Origin: an uncultured Alphaproteobacteria bacterium
GTDB lineage: Bacteria > Pseudomonadota > Alphaproteobacteria > Caulobacterales > Hyphomonadaceae
Length of the DNA stretch: 64,000 nucleotides
Assembly: GCA_903842595.1 (NCBI GenBank)
Contig: CAIMMO010000138.1
Location: forward strand, 41,404 to 105,403
Direction of reading: 5' to 3'
How positions within the stretch are numbered: the stretch's first letter is position 1; every line of letters starts with the position of its first letter. This document shows, piece by piece, positions 27,346-36,904 of this stretch. The notes beneath the pieces were generated by a model. That model was not told where the DNA came from and ran no database searches. It saw only the letters and a program-made list of their open reading frames with translations. The translations under genes and the position numbers were made by a program.

Positions 27346-27359
27346 GCGCCCTGTCCGGC

Positions 27360-28778
27360 TCAGATGTGCAATGGCCGGCCATAGGCGGCGAGCACGCTCT
27401 CGTGCATCATTTCAGACAGTGTCGGATGCGGGAAGACAGTTTCCATGAGCTCAGCTTCGGTCAGTTCGCCCTGCCGCGCGATGCAATAGCCCTGGATGAG
27501 TTCGGTTACGCCTTCACCCGCCATGTGCGCGCCGAGCAGTTCGCCGGTCTGCTCGTCAAAAATTGTCTTTACGAGACCTTCCGGTTCACCAAGTGCGATC
27601 GCCTTGCCGTTGCCGATGAAGGGAAATTTGCCAATCTTCAGCTTTCGGCCCGTCTTCTTCGCTGCTTCCTCCGTCATGCCGACGCTCGCCACCTGCGGAT
27701 GCGAGTAGGTGCAGCCCGGTACATTCCACGGATCGAACTTGTGTGAGGGCGCCTTGCCCTGCATGCCCTCCACAACGATCACGCCCTCATGCATCGCCTT
27801 GTGCGCCAGCCAGGGCGGCCCGGTGACATCGCCGATCGCGTAGAGCCCCGGCGCAGTCGTCCTGCCGAAGCCATCGACCACGATGTGCGTTTTCTCGACC
27901 TTCACGCCCAGCTGCTCAAGCCCGAGATCCTCGACATTGCCGACGATGCCGATAGCTAGGATCACCTTGTCCGCCTTCAGCGTCTGCGCGCCCTCCTTGG
28001 CCGCCACCTCGGCCGTCGCAACGCCCCTGTCGATCTTGAGCGACTTCACCTGCGCCAGCGTAAGAAACTTGATCCCCTGCTTGCCAAGTTGCTTCAGCAT
28101 GAATGCGGAAATCTCCGCATCCTCCACCGGCAGGATTCGATCCAGCGCCTCGACCACCGTCACTTCTGCGCCCAAGGTGCGATAGAAGCTCGCAAACTCG
28201 ATACCTATGGCGCCCGATCCGATCACAAGGAGCTGCTTCGGTATTTCCGTCGGCACCATCGCCTCCCGATATGCCCAGACAGTTTTGCCATCGACCTTCA
28301 GTCCGATGTCCGGAATCTCCCTTGCCCGAGCGCCCGTTGCCAACATCACATTCTTCGCAACGTACGTCCCCTCACCCTTCCCCTTCTCGACGATCACCTT
28401 CGGCGCAGAGGCGCCCTTTTCCAGCCGCGCTGTCCCAACCAGCACATCGATCTGGTGCTTCTTCATCAGGAAGGTGACGCCATTCGACAGCTGCTGCGCC
28501 ACGCCACGCGAGCGCTTGACCACCGCATCCATCATCACCTTCGGATTCTCGACCGAGAGCCCATAATCCTGCGCATGCGTGATGAGATGAAATACCTCGC
28601 TCGAGCGCAGCAAGGCCTTGGTCGGGATACACCCCCAGTTGAGACAGATGCCACCGATCTCCGCCCGCTCGACGATCGCTGTCTTGATGCCCAGCTGCGA
28701 CGCGCGGATCGCCGCGACGTAGCCGCCCGGCCCCGAACCGATGACGATGAGATCGTAGGAAGCCTTGGCATCAGCCAT
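27360..28778 (-). CDS. lpdA: Dihydrolipoyl dehydrogenase (E3)
   Basis: 472 residues. It re-oxidises the lipoyl group of the pyruvate dehydrogenase complex and passes electrons to NAD. FAD fold VIGSGPGGY at 12-20, redox disulfide C45/C50 (GGICLNWGCIPTK), NAD-binding VIGSGAIGIEFA and the catalytic His-Glu in HPTLSE near the C-terminus. It is the last gene of the pdh unit after two small genes. Confidence 0.97.
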   Translation of the reverse strand: MADAKASYDLIVIGSGPGGYVAAIRASQLGIKTAIVERAEIGGICLNWGCIPTKALLRSSEVFHLITHAQDYGLSVENPKVMMDAVVKRSRGVAQQLSNGVTFLMKKHQIDVLVGTARLEKGASAPKVIVEKGKGEGTYVAKNVMLATGARAREIPDIGLKVDGKTVWAYREAMVPTEIPKQLLVIGSGAIGIEFASFYRTLGAEVTVVEALDRILPVEDAEISAFMLKQLGKQGIKFLTLAQVKSLKIDRGVATAEVAAKEGAQTLKADKVILAIGIVGNVEDLGLEQLGVKVEKTHIVVDGFGRTTAPGLYAIGDVTGPPWLAHKAMHEGVIVVEGMQGKAPSHKFDPWNVPGCTYSHPQVASVGMTEEAAKKTGRKLKIGKFPFIGNGKAIALGEPEGLVKTIFDEQTGELLGAHMAGEGVTELIQGYCIARQGELTEAELMETVFPHPTLSEMMHESVLAAYGRPLHI

Positions 28779-28787
28779 TCTGCGTGC

Positions 28788-29168
28788 TCACGATTGGTGG
28801 TTCTTGAGGTCAGCCCAGGCCTTCTGCGCTACCGCCGCGTTCCTGTCCGTCGTCTCGTAGAGATCGGCCGTGCAGACATATTCGTTCGGGGTATCGCGCT
28901 CCGCCGCCTCGATGCGCGCGGCTTCCGCCTCAACTTCAGCTATCAACGCGTCAGGCGCCCCTGCAGCCTTCAGGTCTGCAAGGAAAGCCGTCTTGACCGT
29001 CATGCTCGGCTCGCCGCATTTCGTCCCAAGCAGTTCGCGATAGGTGAGCGGCGTCACGATGGCCGAAAGCTCGCCCATCGTCAGCTTCGCGCCTGGCCCC
29101 GGCGCCGGAGCGCAACACGCCAGCAGGGCACAGAGCGCGGCGGCGAAACCTGATCCAACGTGAGCCAA
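28788..29168 (-). CDS. Small lipoprotein in the pdh operon
   Basis: 126 residues with a TTG start chosen because GGGAGG lies five bases upstream. The lipobox ALLAC (Cys18 or 19) predicts a membrane-anchored lipoprotein. The mature part has two more cysteines (TKCGEP and YVCTAD). No known family. Position between pdhC and lpd suggests co-expression, but a role in the complex is not likely because it would be extracytoplasmic. Confidence 0.65.
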   Translation of the reverse strand: MAHVGSGFAAALCALLACCAPAPGPGAKLTMGELSAIVTPLTYRELLGTKCGEPSMTVKTAFLADLKAAGAPDALIAEVEAEAARIEAAERDTPNEYVCTADLYETTDRNAAVAQKAWADLKNHQS

Positions 29169-29181
29169 CTAGACCTCCCGA

Positions 29182-29409
29182 TCAGTCCTTCGCGCGCCTG
29201 CTACGGACGTCTCTCAGCGTCCTGCGCACAGCAGCTCCGGACCAGACAAACCAGACCACGCCGATGACGAGCAACGTTGCCGCCACAACAATCCTTCCCG
29301 ACCCCGGCGTTAGGCCCAGCACGCCGACGAAGAAGAAATCTCCAAAGGTGGCGAACAGCGACAGGCAAACGGCGATCGCGGCGATAAGAAGTCTTACGCG
29401 AAGCGACAT
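29182..29409 (-). CDS. Small two-helix membrane protein in the pdh operon
   Basis: 75 residues with helices about 5-25 and 40-60 and a basic C-terminus (RRTLRDVRSRRAKD). Its ATG (29407-29409) overlaps the pdhC stop, so it should be translationally coupled to pdhC. No family recognised. Confidence 0.65.
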   Translation of the reverse strand: MSLRVRLLIAAIAVCLSLFATFGDFFFVGVLGLTPGSGRIVVAATLLVIGVVWFVWSGAAVRRTLRDVRSRRAKD

Positions 29410-30704
29410 CAGAGCAGCATCGCTTCAGGAGTTTCAACGAACTGCTTGAACGTCGCTAGCCATCGGGCGCCGGTCGCCCCGTCGACCACGCGATGGTCGC
29501 AGGTCAGCGTGACGGTCATCATGGTGGCGATCACCACCTTGTCCTCCTTCACCACCACGCGCTTCTCCCCTGCGCCGACAGACAGGATCATGCCCTCCGG
29601 CGGATTGAGGATCGAGGCGAACTGACGGATGCCCATCATGCCAAGGTTCGAAATCGAGAACGTTCCGCCCATGTATTCCTGCGGTTTCAGCTTCTTGTCG
29701 CGCGCCCGCGCCGCCAGGTCCTTCATCTCCGTCGCGATCTGGGCTAGCCCCTTGGTCTGCGCATCGCGCACGACCGGCGTGATGAGTCCGCCCGGTATGG
29801 CGACCGCCACCGAAACATGCGCCGACTTGTGCTGGGCGACGCCCTTGTCGGTATAGCTGGCGTTTGCGTCCGGATGGGTCATCAGCGCCATGGCGCAGGC
29901 CTTGATCAACATGTCGTTGACCGACACCTTCGTTCCCGAGGCAGCAGCCGCCTCGTTGATCCGTACGCGGGCGGACAGCAGGTGGTCGATCTCGAGATCG
30001 ATGGTCAACGGGAAGTGCGGCACCTGCATGAAGGATTGCGTCAGCCGCCGCGCCGTGACCTTGCGCACCCCATCAAGCGAGATCAGTTCATAGCTGTCGG
30101 GCGCGTAGACGCGGTCGTCGAGCAGCGCGGGCTCGATCAGGCTCGTGATGCTGCCGCCTGCCGTGGGCGCCTGCCTCGCGCCGCCTTTTGGAGCTTTCAG
30201 CACATCGGCCTTGATGATGCGGCCGTGCGGGCCCGAGCCTTTGAGCGCCAGCAGATCAACACCATCGGCCTTAGCAAGACGCTTGGCGAGAGGTGAAGCC
30301 TTGATCCTGGCGCCTGAGGTTGCTGCTGCGCGTTCTCCGCTCTCTTGTGGGGAGGGGTTGGCTTTGGGGGGCGGCGCAACGCTCTCGGGCTTCGATGGAA
30401 CCTTCGCAGGCGGCTCACCCACCTTCGGCAAGGCAGGACGATCCGGAGCCTTCGCCCCGCCGCCCTCGCCATCAAGCTCCGCAATCACAGCGTTGACCTT
30501 CACGCCCTGCGCGCCTTCTTCGACCAGCAGCTTCGTCACCGTCCCTTCATCGACGGCTTCGACTTCCATCGTCGCCTTGTCGGTTTCAATCTCGGCGATG
30601 ATGTCTCCGGGTTTCACCTTGTCTCCGACCTTCACATGCCACTTGGCAAGGTTCCCCTCCTCCATCGTGGGCGACAGCGCCGGCATCGTAATGGGAGTGG
30701 TCAT
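29409..30704 (-). CDS. pdhC: Pyruvate dehydrogenase E2 (dihydrolipoyl acetyltransferase)
   Basis: 431 residues. One N-terminal lipoyl domain (motif [15 protein letters not shown]; lipoyl-Lys near 43), a Pro/Ala linker, a peripheral subunit-binding domain ([16 protein letters not shown]...[13 protein letters not shown]) and the C-terminal acetyltransferase domain with the catalytic [14 protein letters not shown]. It is the core of the complex and transfers acetyl from lipoyl to CoA. Directly follows pdhB. Confidence 0.97.
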   Translation of the reverse strand: MTTPITMPALSPTMEEGNLAKWHVKVGDKVKPGDIIAEIETDKATMEVEAVDEGTVTKLLVEEGAQGVKVNAVIAELDGEGGGAKAPDRPALPKVGEPPAKVPSKPESVAPPPKANPSPQESGERAAATSGARIKASPLAKRLAKADGVDLLALKGSGPHGRIIKADVLKAPKGGARQAPTAGGSITSLIEPALLDDRVYAPDSYELISLDGVRKVTARRLTQSFMQVPHFPLTIDLEIDHLLSARVRINEAAAASGTKVSVNDMLIKACAMALMTHPDANASYTDKGVAQHKSAHVSVAVAIPGGLITPVVRDAQTKGLAQIATEMKDLAARARDKKLKPQEYMGGTFSISNLGMMGIRQFASILNPPEGMILSVGAGEKRVVVKEDKVVIATMMTVTLTCDHRVVDGATGARWLATFKQFVETPEAMLL

Positions 30705-32156
30705 CTATTCGACCTCCCGGTAGCAAACCTTCTTCGCCGCCGCGACGATATCCTGCGCGTTTGGCAGCGAGAGCTTCTCCAGGTTCGCAGCATACGGCAG
30801 TGGGACATCCTTCTGCGCGACGCGCATCGGCGGCGCATCGAGATAGTCGAAGGCGTGTTCGGTGACGGCGGCGGCGATCTCGGCCCCGACGCCGAAGAAG
30901 CGCCAGCCTTCCTCGCAGCATACGATGCGGTTTGTCTTCTTCACGCTCTCAATGACGGTCGCCGTGTCCAGCGGGCGCAGCGAGCGCAGGTCGATCACCT
31001 CGGCCTCTATGCCCTGCCCGGCCAGTTCCTCAGCAGCTTCGAGTGCGAACTTCACCATCCTTGAATGCGCGACCAGCGTGACATCGGCGCCTTCGCGGCG
31101 GATGCGTGCTTTACCGATGGGCAGGACGAAGTCCTCCACGTCCGGAACGTCGAATTCGATACCGTACATCAGCTCGTGTTCGAGGAAGACAACCGGGTTG
31201 GGGTCGCGGATCGCGGCCTTCAACAGCCCCTTGGCGTCTGCGGCATCGTAGGGCGCCAACACTTTGAGGCCGGGGATGTGGCCGTACCAGGCGGAATAAT
31301 CCTGACTGTGCTGTGCTCCGACACGTGAAGCGGCGCCATTGGGCCCGCGGAATACGATGGGGCAACCCATCTGGCCACCGGACATGTAGAGCGTCTTGGC
31401 CGCCGAGTTGATGATGTGGTCGATGGCCTGCATCGCAAAATTGAATGTCATGAACTCGACGATTGGCTTCAGTCCGCCGAACGCCGCGCCGACGCCGAGA
31501 CCGGCAAAGCCGTACTCGGTGATCGGCGTGTCGATTATCCGGCGGTCGCCGAACTCTTCCAGCAAGCCGCGCGAGACCTTGTAGGCGCCCTGGTACTGGC
31601 CGACTTCCTCGCCCATCAGGAAAACCGTCTCGTCGCGCCGCATCTCCTCGGCGATCGCGTCTCTCAGAGCATCGCGCACGGCGGTCTTCTTGTAGGTCAC
31701 ATCTTCCGGCAGTGTCGGATCGTGGAGTCCCTCGGCTGCGGCAACTTTCTGCTCCGGTGCGCGCAGGCGATGGCCGTCATTGCGGGCCTTCTGTTCCGTG
31801 GCGCCGTCGTCCGGCTTGCCACCAGCTGCATCTGTCTTTGCGTCGGAGCGCGTCTGCGCTTCGGCTCCCTTCGCGGACCACTTGTTCTTGCCACTCGTCT
31901 TCGGCGCCGGCGCAGCATCCCCGTTTGAAATCTGCGCGATCACGGCGTTGACCTTCACGCCCTCCGTCCCTGCCGCGATCATCAGCTTCGAGATCACGCC
32001 TTCATCGACAGCTTCGACCTCCATCGTTGCCTTGTCGGTCTCGATCTCGGCGATCACGTCGCCGGGCTTCACGATGTCGCCTTCCTTCACAAGCCATTTG
32101 GCCAGCTTCCCCTCCTCCATGGTGGGCGAAAGCGCAGGCATCAGGATGTCGGTCAT
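30705..32156 (-). CDS. pdhB: Pyruvate dehydrogenase E1 beta with fused lipoyl domain
   Basis: 483 residues. The first 80 residues are a lipoyl domain with the same [15 protein letters not shown] motif as E2, followed by a Lys/Ala/Pro-rich linker and then the transketolase-like E1-beta (from about residue 155; motifs [52 protein letters not shown]). A lipoyl domain on E1-beta is typical of alphaproteobacteria. It forms the E1 heterotetramer with PdhA. Confidence 0.97.
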   Translation of the reverse strand: MTDILMPALSPTMEEGKLAKWLVKEGDIVKPGDVIAEIETDKATMEVEAVDEGVISKLMIAAGTEGVKVNAVIAQISNGDAAPAPKTSGKNKWSAKGAEAQTRSDAKTDAAGGKPDDGATEQKARNDGHRLRAPEQKVAAAEGLHDPTLPEDVTYKKTAVRDALRDAIAEEMRRDETVFLMGEEVGQYQGAYKVSRGLLEEFGDRRIIDTPITEYGFAGLGVGAAFGGLKPIVEFMTFNFAMQAIDHIINSAAKTLYMSGGQMGCPIVFRGPNGAASRVGAQHSQDYSAWYGHIPGLKVLAPYDAADAKGLLKAAIRDPNPVVFLEHELMYGIEFDVPDVEDFVLPIGKARIRREGADVTLVAHSRMVKFALEAAEELAGQGIEAEVIDLRSLRPLDTATVIESVKKTNRIVCCEEGWRFFGVGAEIAAAVTEHAFDYLDAPPMRVAQKDVPLPYAANLEKLSLPNAQDIVAAAKKVCYREVE

Positions 32157-32159
32157 GAT

Positions 32160-33173
32160 CTAGCGGCTCTCCACCAGCACGTCGGTCCACAGCTCATCCG
32201 GATGGGGCTCGGGGCTGTCCTGCGCGAACTGTGCTGAATCATTCACGATCTCGCGGATTTCGGCCTCGATTTTCTTGAAGTCGTCTTCGGTCACATGCTT
32301 TGCATCAAGGAGCTTCTTCTTCAGCATCTCGATGGGGTCGTGATGCTCGCGCATCTCCTGTACTTCCTCGCGCGTGCGGTACTTGGCCGGGTCGGACATC
32401 GAGTGGCCGCGATAGCGGTACGTCTTCATCTCGAGGATATAGGGGCCATCGCCATCGCGCGCACGCTGCACCGCTTTGGCAGCCGCCTTGCGTACGGCCA
32501 GCACGTCCATGCCGTCGACTTCCTCACCAGGGATCTCGAATGAGATGCCGCGCTTGTAGAGCTCCGTCTCGGCGGAGGCGCGGGCGATCGACGTGCCCAT
32601 CGCGTACTGATTGTTTTCGATCACGTAGACGACCGGCAGCTTCCACAGCGAGGCCATGTTGAAGGCTTCGTAGACCTGTCCCTGGTTCGAGGCACCATCA
32701 CCGAAATAGGCGACGCAGACATTGTCCGCCCCCTTGTAGCGGTTGGCGAAAGCCAGGCCTGTTCCGAGCGGCACCTGTGCGCCGACAATTCCGTGGCCGC
32801 CAAAGAAGTTCTTCTCGCGGCTGAACATATGCATCGAGCCGCCCTTGCCTCGGGCGTACCCGCCTTCGCGACCAGTGAGTTCTGCCATCACGCCGCGCGA
32901 GGTCATCCCGCAGGCCAGCATGTGGCCGTGGTCGCGATAGCCTGTGATGACCTGATCATCCGGATCGAGGACAGACTGGACGCCGACCACCACAGCTTCC
33001 TGGCCGATATAGAGGTGGCAGAAGCCGGCGATGAGGCCCATGCCATAGAGCTGGCCGGCCTTCTCCTCGAAGCGCCGGATCAGAAGCATATCCCGATAAA
33101 ACTGAACCAGTTCAGCCTTTTGTGGCTCTGACACAGGTTTCCTTGTCTTCGCCCCGCTCTTTTTCGGCGCCAT
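32160..33173 (-). CDS. pdhA: Pyruvate dehydrogenase E1 alpha
   Basis: 337 residues. The ThDP-binding GDGASNQGQVYEAFNMA...NNQYAMGT motif is present and the phosphorylation-loop region YRYRGHSMSDPAKYRTREE is conserved. It decarboxylates pyruvate together with PdhB. First gene of the unit pdhA-pdhB-pdhC-two small genes-lpdA; the gap to pdhB is 3 bp. Confidence 0.97.
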   Translation of the reverse strand: MAPKKSGAKTRKPVSEPQKAELVQFYRDMLLIRRFEEKAGQLYGMGLIAGFCHLYIGQEAVVVGVQSVLDPDDQVITGYRDHGHMLACGMTSRGVMAELTGREGGYARGKGGSMHMFSREKNFFGGHGIVGAQVPLGTGLAFANRYKGADNVCVAYFGDGASNQGQVYEAFNMASLWKLPVVYVIENNQYAMGTSIARASAETELYKRGISFEIPGEEVDGMDVLAVRKAAAKAVQRARDGDGPYILEMKTYRYRGHSMSDPAKYRTREEVQEMREHHDPIEMLKKKLLDAKHVTEDDFKKIEAEIREIVNDSAQFAQDSPEPHPDELWTDVLVESR

Positions 33174-33279
33174 CGCGTGGAATCCCTGCTGTGTCAGGAG
33201 AGAATAAAGGGCGATCCAGCCCCGTTTCTAGCCTATCACGCGATTGGATCGCGAGTTCCACACTGATTTCGCGAATATT

Positions 33280-33582
33280 TCAGCGGACCGCGACCAGGAT
33301 CTCGTCGGGACGGACATAGGACAGCCGCGTACGGGCGATTTCCTCGACATAATCGAGGTCCAACGTGCGGTCGCGCAGGCGCTCGAGCGAAATCTCTAGG
33401 GTGGCGCGCTCCGCCTTCAGCATGTCGATGTGTGAAAGGAGCTTTTCTTCCTGCTGTTGGAGTTCCCCCCAAGCGGCAAGCCCCTGCTCGCCGGCAATGG
33501 CGTGATAGGAAAAGTACAGGATCAGCGCGGCAATGGCGCCGGGAAGAAGGACGGCTTTGCCAGTCTTAAGAACCCCTTCCAT
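33280..33582 (-). CDS. FtsB/DivIC-type cell division protein
   Basis: 100 residues: a short cytoplasmic tail, one membrane helix (about 13-30), a coiled coil (about 40-75) and the ending DYVEEIARTRLSYVRPDEILV, the usual end of FtsB/DivIC proteins. Such proteins join the division complex with FtsL and FtsQ. Located upstream of pdhA (about 106 bp), as in other alphaproteobacteria. Confidence 0.85.
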   Translation of the reverse strand: MEGVLKTGKAVLLPGAIAALILYFSYHAIAGEQGLAAWGELQQQEEKLLSHIDMLKAERATLEISLERLRDRTLDLDYVEEIARTRLSYVRPDEILVAVR

Positions 33583-33616
33583 CTATACAAACACTCCTAT
33601 CCGCCCCGACCCGCCC

Positions 33617-33647
33617 ACGCGAGATCAACGCGAGATCAACGCGAGAC
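33617..33647 (+). repeat. Short tandem repeat
   Basis: The 11-base unit ACGCGAGATCA occurs almost three times head-to-tail (two full units and a partial third). It lies between divIC and a small ORF; no function is suggested beyond local slippage. Confidence 0.6.
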
Positions 33648-33659
33648 GGTTAACCCGTC

Positions 33660-33956
33660 ATGAAGGACGCCGAAACTCAACAAAACGTTGCGTTGTCTGG
33701 TCGGCTCAAGCCTTCCAAATTCGCTTCAGGGCGGACCGCGTCGTCTATCAGGGAGCCGCCAGTTGAATCGTTTGTGACCGGTCCGGCGATCCCACCCGTG
33801 GTGCACCACAATCTGCCCCGATACTTCCGCGCGTACGAGGCACTGATCGATACGCTCGATCGCTATCCCGACCATCTGGTCGACGTCAGTTATTGGGAAT
33901 TCGATACAAATGCTGCCACATGCGGGCGCCATGCGGACGCACGCGAGGCGCGGTGA
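33660..33956 (+). CDS. Hypothetical small protein (possible remnant)
   Basis: 98 residues. The middle (about residues 40-84, PVVHHNLPRYFRAYEALIDT and on to YWEFDTN) has the codon bias of the surrounding genes (mostly G/C third positions), whereas the first 30 codons do not, so the true start may be a GTG near 33774, or this may be a fragment of an older gene. No ribosome binding site is clear before the ATG. No family recognised. It fills part of the 435-bp gap between divIC and ssb. Confidence 0.3.
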   Translation: MKDAETQQNVALSGRLKPSKFASGRTASSIREPPVESFVTGPAIPPVVHHNLPRYFRAYEALIDTLDRYPDHLVDVSYWEFDTNAATCGRHADAREAR

Positions 33957-33960
33957 CAGG

Positions 33961-33990
33961 TCCCGGATAGCCCTTGTGCGGCTTCCGGGA
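33961..33990 (+). repeat. REP-like palindrome
   Basis: TCCCGGA-T-AGCC / GGCT-TCCGGGA around a 7-base loop (11 pairs, one bulge). Read on the minus strand with flanks it begins TCATCCCGGAAGCC, which resembles the intergenic palindromes scattered in many alphaproteobacterial genomes. No T-run, so not a clear terminator, though it lies after the ends of both ssb and the small ORF. Confidence 0.5.
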
Positions 33991-34017
33991 TGACAATCAT
34001 GACGGCCTTCTCGAATC

Positions 34018-34506
34018 CTAGAACGGAATCTCGTCGTCGAAGTCGGGACGCGAAAAGTCTTCCGAGGGGCCCTTGCCGCCCTTCGCTTTCGCTCCGACGT
34101 TCCGGGCCGGGGCTCGGTCTTCATATCCGCCGCCACCTGCACCGGCGCCTTCGCTGCGGCCGTCGAGCATGGTCAGCGTGGAGCCGAAATTCCGCAGGAC
34201 GACTTCGGTCGAATACTTGTCATTGCCGTCCTTGTCCTGCCATTTGCGGGTTTCTAGCTGACCCTCGATGTAAACCTTCGAGCCCTTCTTGAGATATTGC
34301 TCGACGATGCGGACGAGGCCTTCGCTGAACACCACGACGCGATGCCATTCGGTCTTTTCTTTGCGCTCGCCGGAATTCTTGTCGCGCCAGGTTTCGGACG
34401 TGGCGATAGAGAGGTTCGCGATCGATCCGCCGGACGGCATCTGCTTGATCTCCGGGTCACGCCCCAGATTGCCGATGAGAATTACCTTGTTGACCGACCC
34501 GGCCAT
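34018..34506 (-). CDS. ssb: Single-stranded DNA-binding protein
   Basis: 162 residues: OB-fold (residues 1-110; [59 protein letters not shown]), a glycine-rich linker and the acidic interaction tail ending DDEIPF. It coats single-stranded DNA and recruits repair and replication partners through the tail. A LexA box lies 164 bp upstream, so SOS induction is likely. Confidence 0.98.
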   Translation of the reverse strand: MAGSVNKVILIGNLGRDPEIKQMPSGGSIANLSIATSETWRDKNSGERKEKTEWHRVVVFSEGLVRIVEQYLKKGSKVYIEGQLETRKWQDKDGNDKYSTEVVLRNFGSTLTMLDGRSEGAGAGGGGYEDRAPARNVGAKAKGGKGPSEDFSRPDFDDEIPF

Positions 34507-34669
34507 CGTCGTCTCCGTTCTCCATTCCGGCCCCGGCCGAGCTCACTCGGTCCGCTCCGGTTCCTGACACAGGACGGGCACCCTAGGGCTGCCCGTCACT
34601 CCACGCGACACACGAAACTCTCTCCAGCCTTCGTCATCCACACAAAAGGGCGATGCAGTCGGGCACAGA

Positions 34670-34684
34670 GTTCCGCATTTGTTC
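34670..34684 (-). promoter_or_regulatory. SOS (LexA) box upstream of ssb
   Basis: GTTCCGCATTTGTTC on the plus strand is a perfect GTTC-N7-GTTC, 164 bp from the ssb start in the spacer between ssb and the upstream dehydratase gene. Same form as the uvrA box. Confidence 0.75.
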
Positions 34685-34733
34685 TCTCACAACACTGCGC
34701 CCGACGCAAGGCGGACTTCGCACGCGTCAGTCC

Positions 34734-35741
34734 TCAACCCTTTGAACCCCGAGCAATCGCGCGTGCGAAAATCTCGGGATCCACATTGCCGCCTGACAGC
34801 ACAACCAGGATCGGGCCGCGCTCCGCAAAGTATGCGCGGTTGTTCAGCAGAACAGCCAAGGCGTTGGCGCCGCCCGGCTCGGCGACAAGCTTCATGTGAT
34901 GGAAGGCAAAGCTCATCGCATCGAGCAACTGATCGTCGCTCGCGGTGAACCCGCCGCGCACGCGACGCTTGTGGATCTCGAACGTCAGTGCGCCTGGCGC
35001 CGGTGACATGAGTGCATCCGCAATTGAGCGCACGCCAGGCGCATTGTTGACGATCTGCTTCGCCGCCAGCGACCGGATCAGGTCATCATGCCCGTCAGGC
35101 TCGGCGACATACACCTCGGTCTCCGGCGACACACCCTCGAACGCCACCGCCATGCCCGCCAGCAGTCCACCGCCCGATGCGTTGCAGATCAGGCTGTCGA
35201 ACCTGACACCCATCTTCTGTGCATCCAGCGCTGCTTCCAGCCCTGCCGTCCCCTGCCCCGCCATGATCCAGCTGTCGTCGAACGGGCGTACCGTCGTCGC
35301 CCCGCTCTTCCCCGCAATCTCCGCCGCGATCGTTTCCCGGCTCTCCTTCACTCGATCATACAGCCGCACATCGGCCCCGCGTCGACGCGTGCTCTCGATT
35401 TTCGCTGCGGGCGCGTCCGATGGCATTACAATCGTCGCCTTCATCCCAAGCAGCCGCGCGCTCTCCGCCACGCCCTGAGCATGATTGCCCGACGAGAATG
35501 CGACGACACCCTTGCCGCGATCTGCCTCGGGTATCCGGCTCATCCGGTTCCACGCCCCGCGCATCTTGAACGAGCCGGTCCGTTGCAGTGTCTCCGGCTT
35601 TACCCACACCGACGCGCCAACCGCCTCATCGAGTGCTTCGAACCGCAAGAGCGGTGTCCGGACCGTGACGTGTTTCACGCGCAAGGCCGCATCCTCGATG
35701 TCGGCAAATGTCGGCAGGTCACGCAGCGGGTCGGTGATCAT
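34734..35741 (-). CDS. PLP-dependent threonine/serine dehydratase family
   Basis: 335 residues. PLP-Lys59 in TGSFKMRGA, the phosphate-binding SGGGL loop and a final VVLSGGNVDP. No C-terminal ACT domain, so it is of the catabolic type or a serine/hydroxy-aspartate dehydratase/racemase; the substrate cannot be fixed. It follows the nitronate monooxygenase gene (15 bp gap), so the two may be co-expressed. Confidence 0.88.
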   Translation of the reverse strand: MITDPLRDLPTFADIEDAALRVKHVTVRTPLLRFEALDEAVGASVWVKPETLQRTGSFKMRGAWNRMSRIPEADRGKGVVAFSSGNHAQGVAESARLLGMKATIVMPSDAPAAKIESTRRRGADVRLYDRVKESRETIAAEIAGKSGATTVRPFDDSWIMAGQGTAGLEAALDAQKMGVRFDSLICNASGGGLLAGMAVAFEGVSPETEVYVAEPDGHDDLIRSLAAKQIVNNAPGVRSIADALMSPAPGALTFEIHKRRVRGGFTASDDQLLDAMSFAFHHMKLVAEPGGANALAVLLNNRAYFAERGPILVVLSGGNVDPEIFARAIARGSKG

Positions 35742-35756
35742 GGGGTCACGCGTCTG

Positions 35757-36740
35757 TCAGCTTGTGAGAGCCGCCGCATTCCCAACCAGGCCCGCCTTTG
35801 CCTCGTTATACTCGCGCTTCAGCTGGGCGACATACTCGCCAGCGCTCATCCGCGACTTCACGCCTCCAACGCCCTGACCGGCCCCCCAGACGTCTTTCCA
35901 TGCCTTGGCCTTCGAGCCCTCGCCCGACTGGAAGCTCATCGAGGTCTTGTCGCCGTCAGGAAGGTTGTTGGGGTCCATGCCCGCCTTCGCGATGGAGGGA
36001 GCAAGATAATTGCCGTGCACGCCGGTGAACAGGCTTGAGTAGATGATATCCTTCGCCGCGCTGGCGACGATCATGTCCTTGTAGCCGTCCACGGCGCGCG
36101 CTTCATGCGTCGGGATGAAGGCCGAGCCGATATAGGCGAAGTCGGCGCCCATGGCTTGCGCGGCGAGGACCTGGCGCCCGTTCGAAATCGATCCCGACAA
36201 AGCCAGAGGTCCGTCGAAGAATTCGCGGATCTCGCTGATCAGCGCAAATGGCGACAATATGCCCGCATGTCCACCCGCGCCTGCACACACTGCGATCAAC
36301 CCGTCCGCGCCCTTCTCCAGCGCTTTGTGCGCGAACACGATGTTGATGATGTCGTGTAGCACGATCCCGCCATAGGACTGGATCGCTTGGTTCACTTCCG
36401 GCCGCGCGCCCAGCGAGGTGATCACCATCGGCACCTTGTGCTTCACACAAAGCTCAAGATCTTCCTCGATCCGATTGTTCGACTTGTGCACGATCAGGTT
36501 CACTGCATACGGCGCGATCTTGGCTGCGGGGTTCGCCGCGCGCGCGCGGGCCAGCTCCTCATTGATCTGGCTCAGCCACTCGTCCAGCTGCTCTATCGGC
36601 CGCGCATTCAGCGAGGGAAATGAGCCGACCACCCCGGCCTTGCACTGGGCAAGCACAAGATCGGGATTTGAGATGATGAATAGCGGCGAGCCGATCACCG
36701 GGATTGAAAGCTGGTTCGCTAGGCTGGCTGGAATTGCCAT
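35757..36740 (-). CDS. Nitronate monooxygenase (2-nitropropane dioxygenase family)
   Basis: 327 residues from ATG 36740. FMN-binding TIM-barrel; motifs VIGSPLFIISNPDLVLAQCKAGVVGSFPSLNARP at the N-terminus, VCAGAGGHAG near 170 and MGADFAYIGSAFIPTHEA further on. Members oxidise nitronates to carbonyl and nitrite. Divergent from mutA across a 164-bp region that has an inverted repeat. Confidence 0.88.
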   Translation of the reverse strand: MAIPASLANQLSIPVIGSPLFIISNPDLVLAQCKAGVVGSFPSLNARPIEQLDEWLSQINEELARARAANPAAKIAPYAVNLIVHKSNNRIEEDLELCVKHKVPMVITSLGARPEVNQAIQSYGGIVLHDIINIVFAHKALEKGADGLIAVCAGAGGHAGILSPFALISEIREFFDGPLALSGSISNGRQVLAAQAMGADFAYIGSAFIPTHEARAVDGYKDMIVASAAKDIIYSSLFTGVHGNYLAPSIAKAGMDPNNLPDGDKTSMSFQSGEGSKAKAWKDVWGAGQGVGGVKSRMSAGEYVAQLKREYNEAKAGLVGNAAALTS

Positions 36741-36806
36741 GGAAAGTTCCGATGCTGATCGACGGAAGGCCCGCCCCGGCCGGACCATAGCGGCCGGTCA
36801 GCCTGC

Positions 36807-36824
36807 CGCAATGCTGTCATTGCG
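36807..36824. promoter_or_regulatory. Inverted repeat in the divergent spacer before mutA
   Basis: CGCAATG-CTGT-CATTGCG, seven-pair arms and a four-base centre, 80 bp before the mutA start and 67 bp before the nitronate monooxygenase start. A possible operator for either gene; the binding protein is unknown. Confidence 0.35.
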
Positions 36825-36904
36825 CCGCAAACCCTTCGCGCTTCCGTGCCTTGACGCCGGGCCTACCGGATGCCTGATGGCCCCGGAGCTTTCGTGAGAG
36901 ATTC

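Noticed and set aside
33726..34142. Minus-strand open frame of 138 codons between ssb and divIC
   Set aside because: It overlaps the ssb 3' end and has no recognisable motif; composition is that of a shadow frame.
36741..36904. Cobalamin riboswitch upstream of mutA
   Set aside because: No B12-box or matching stem set is visible.
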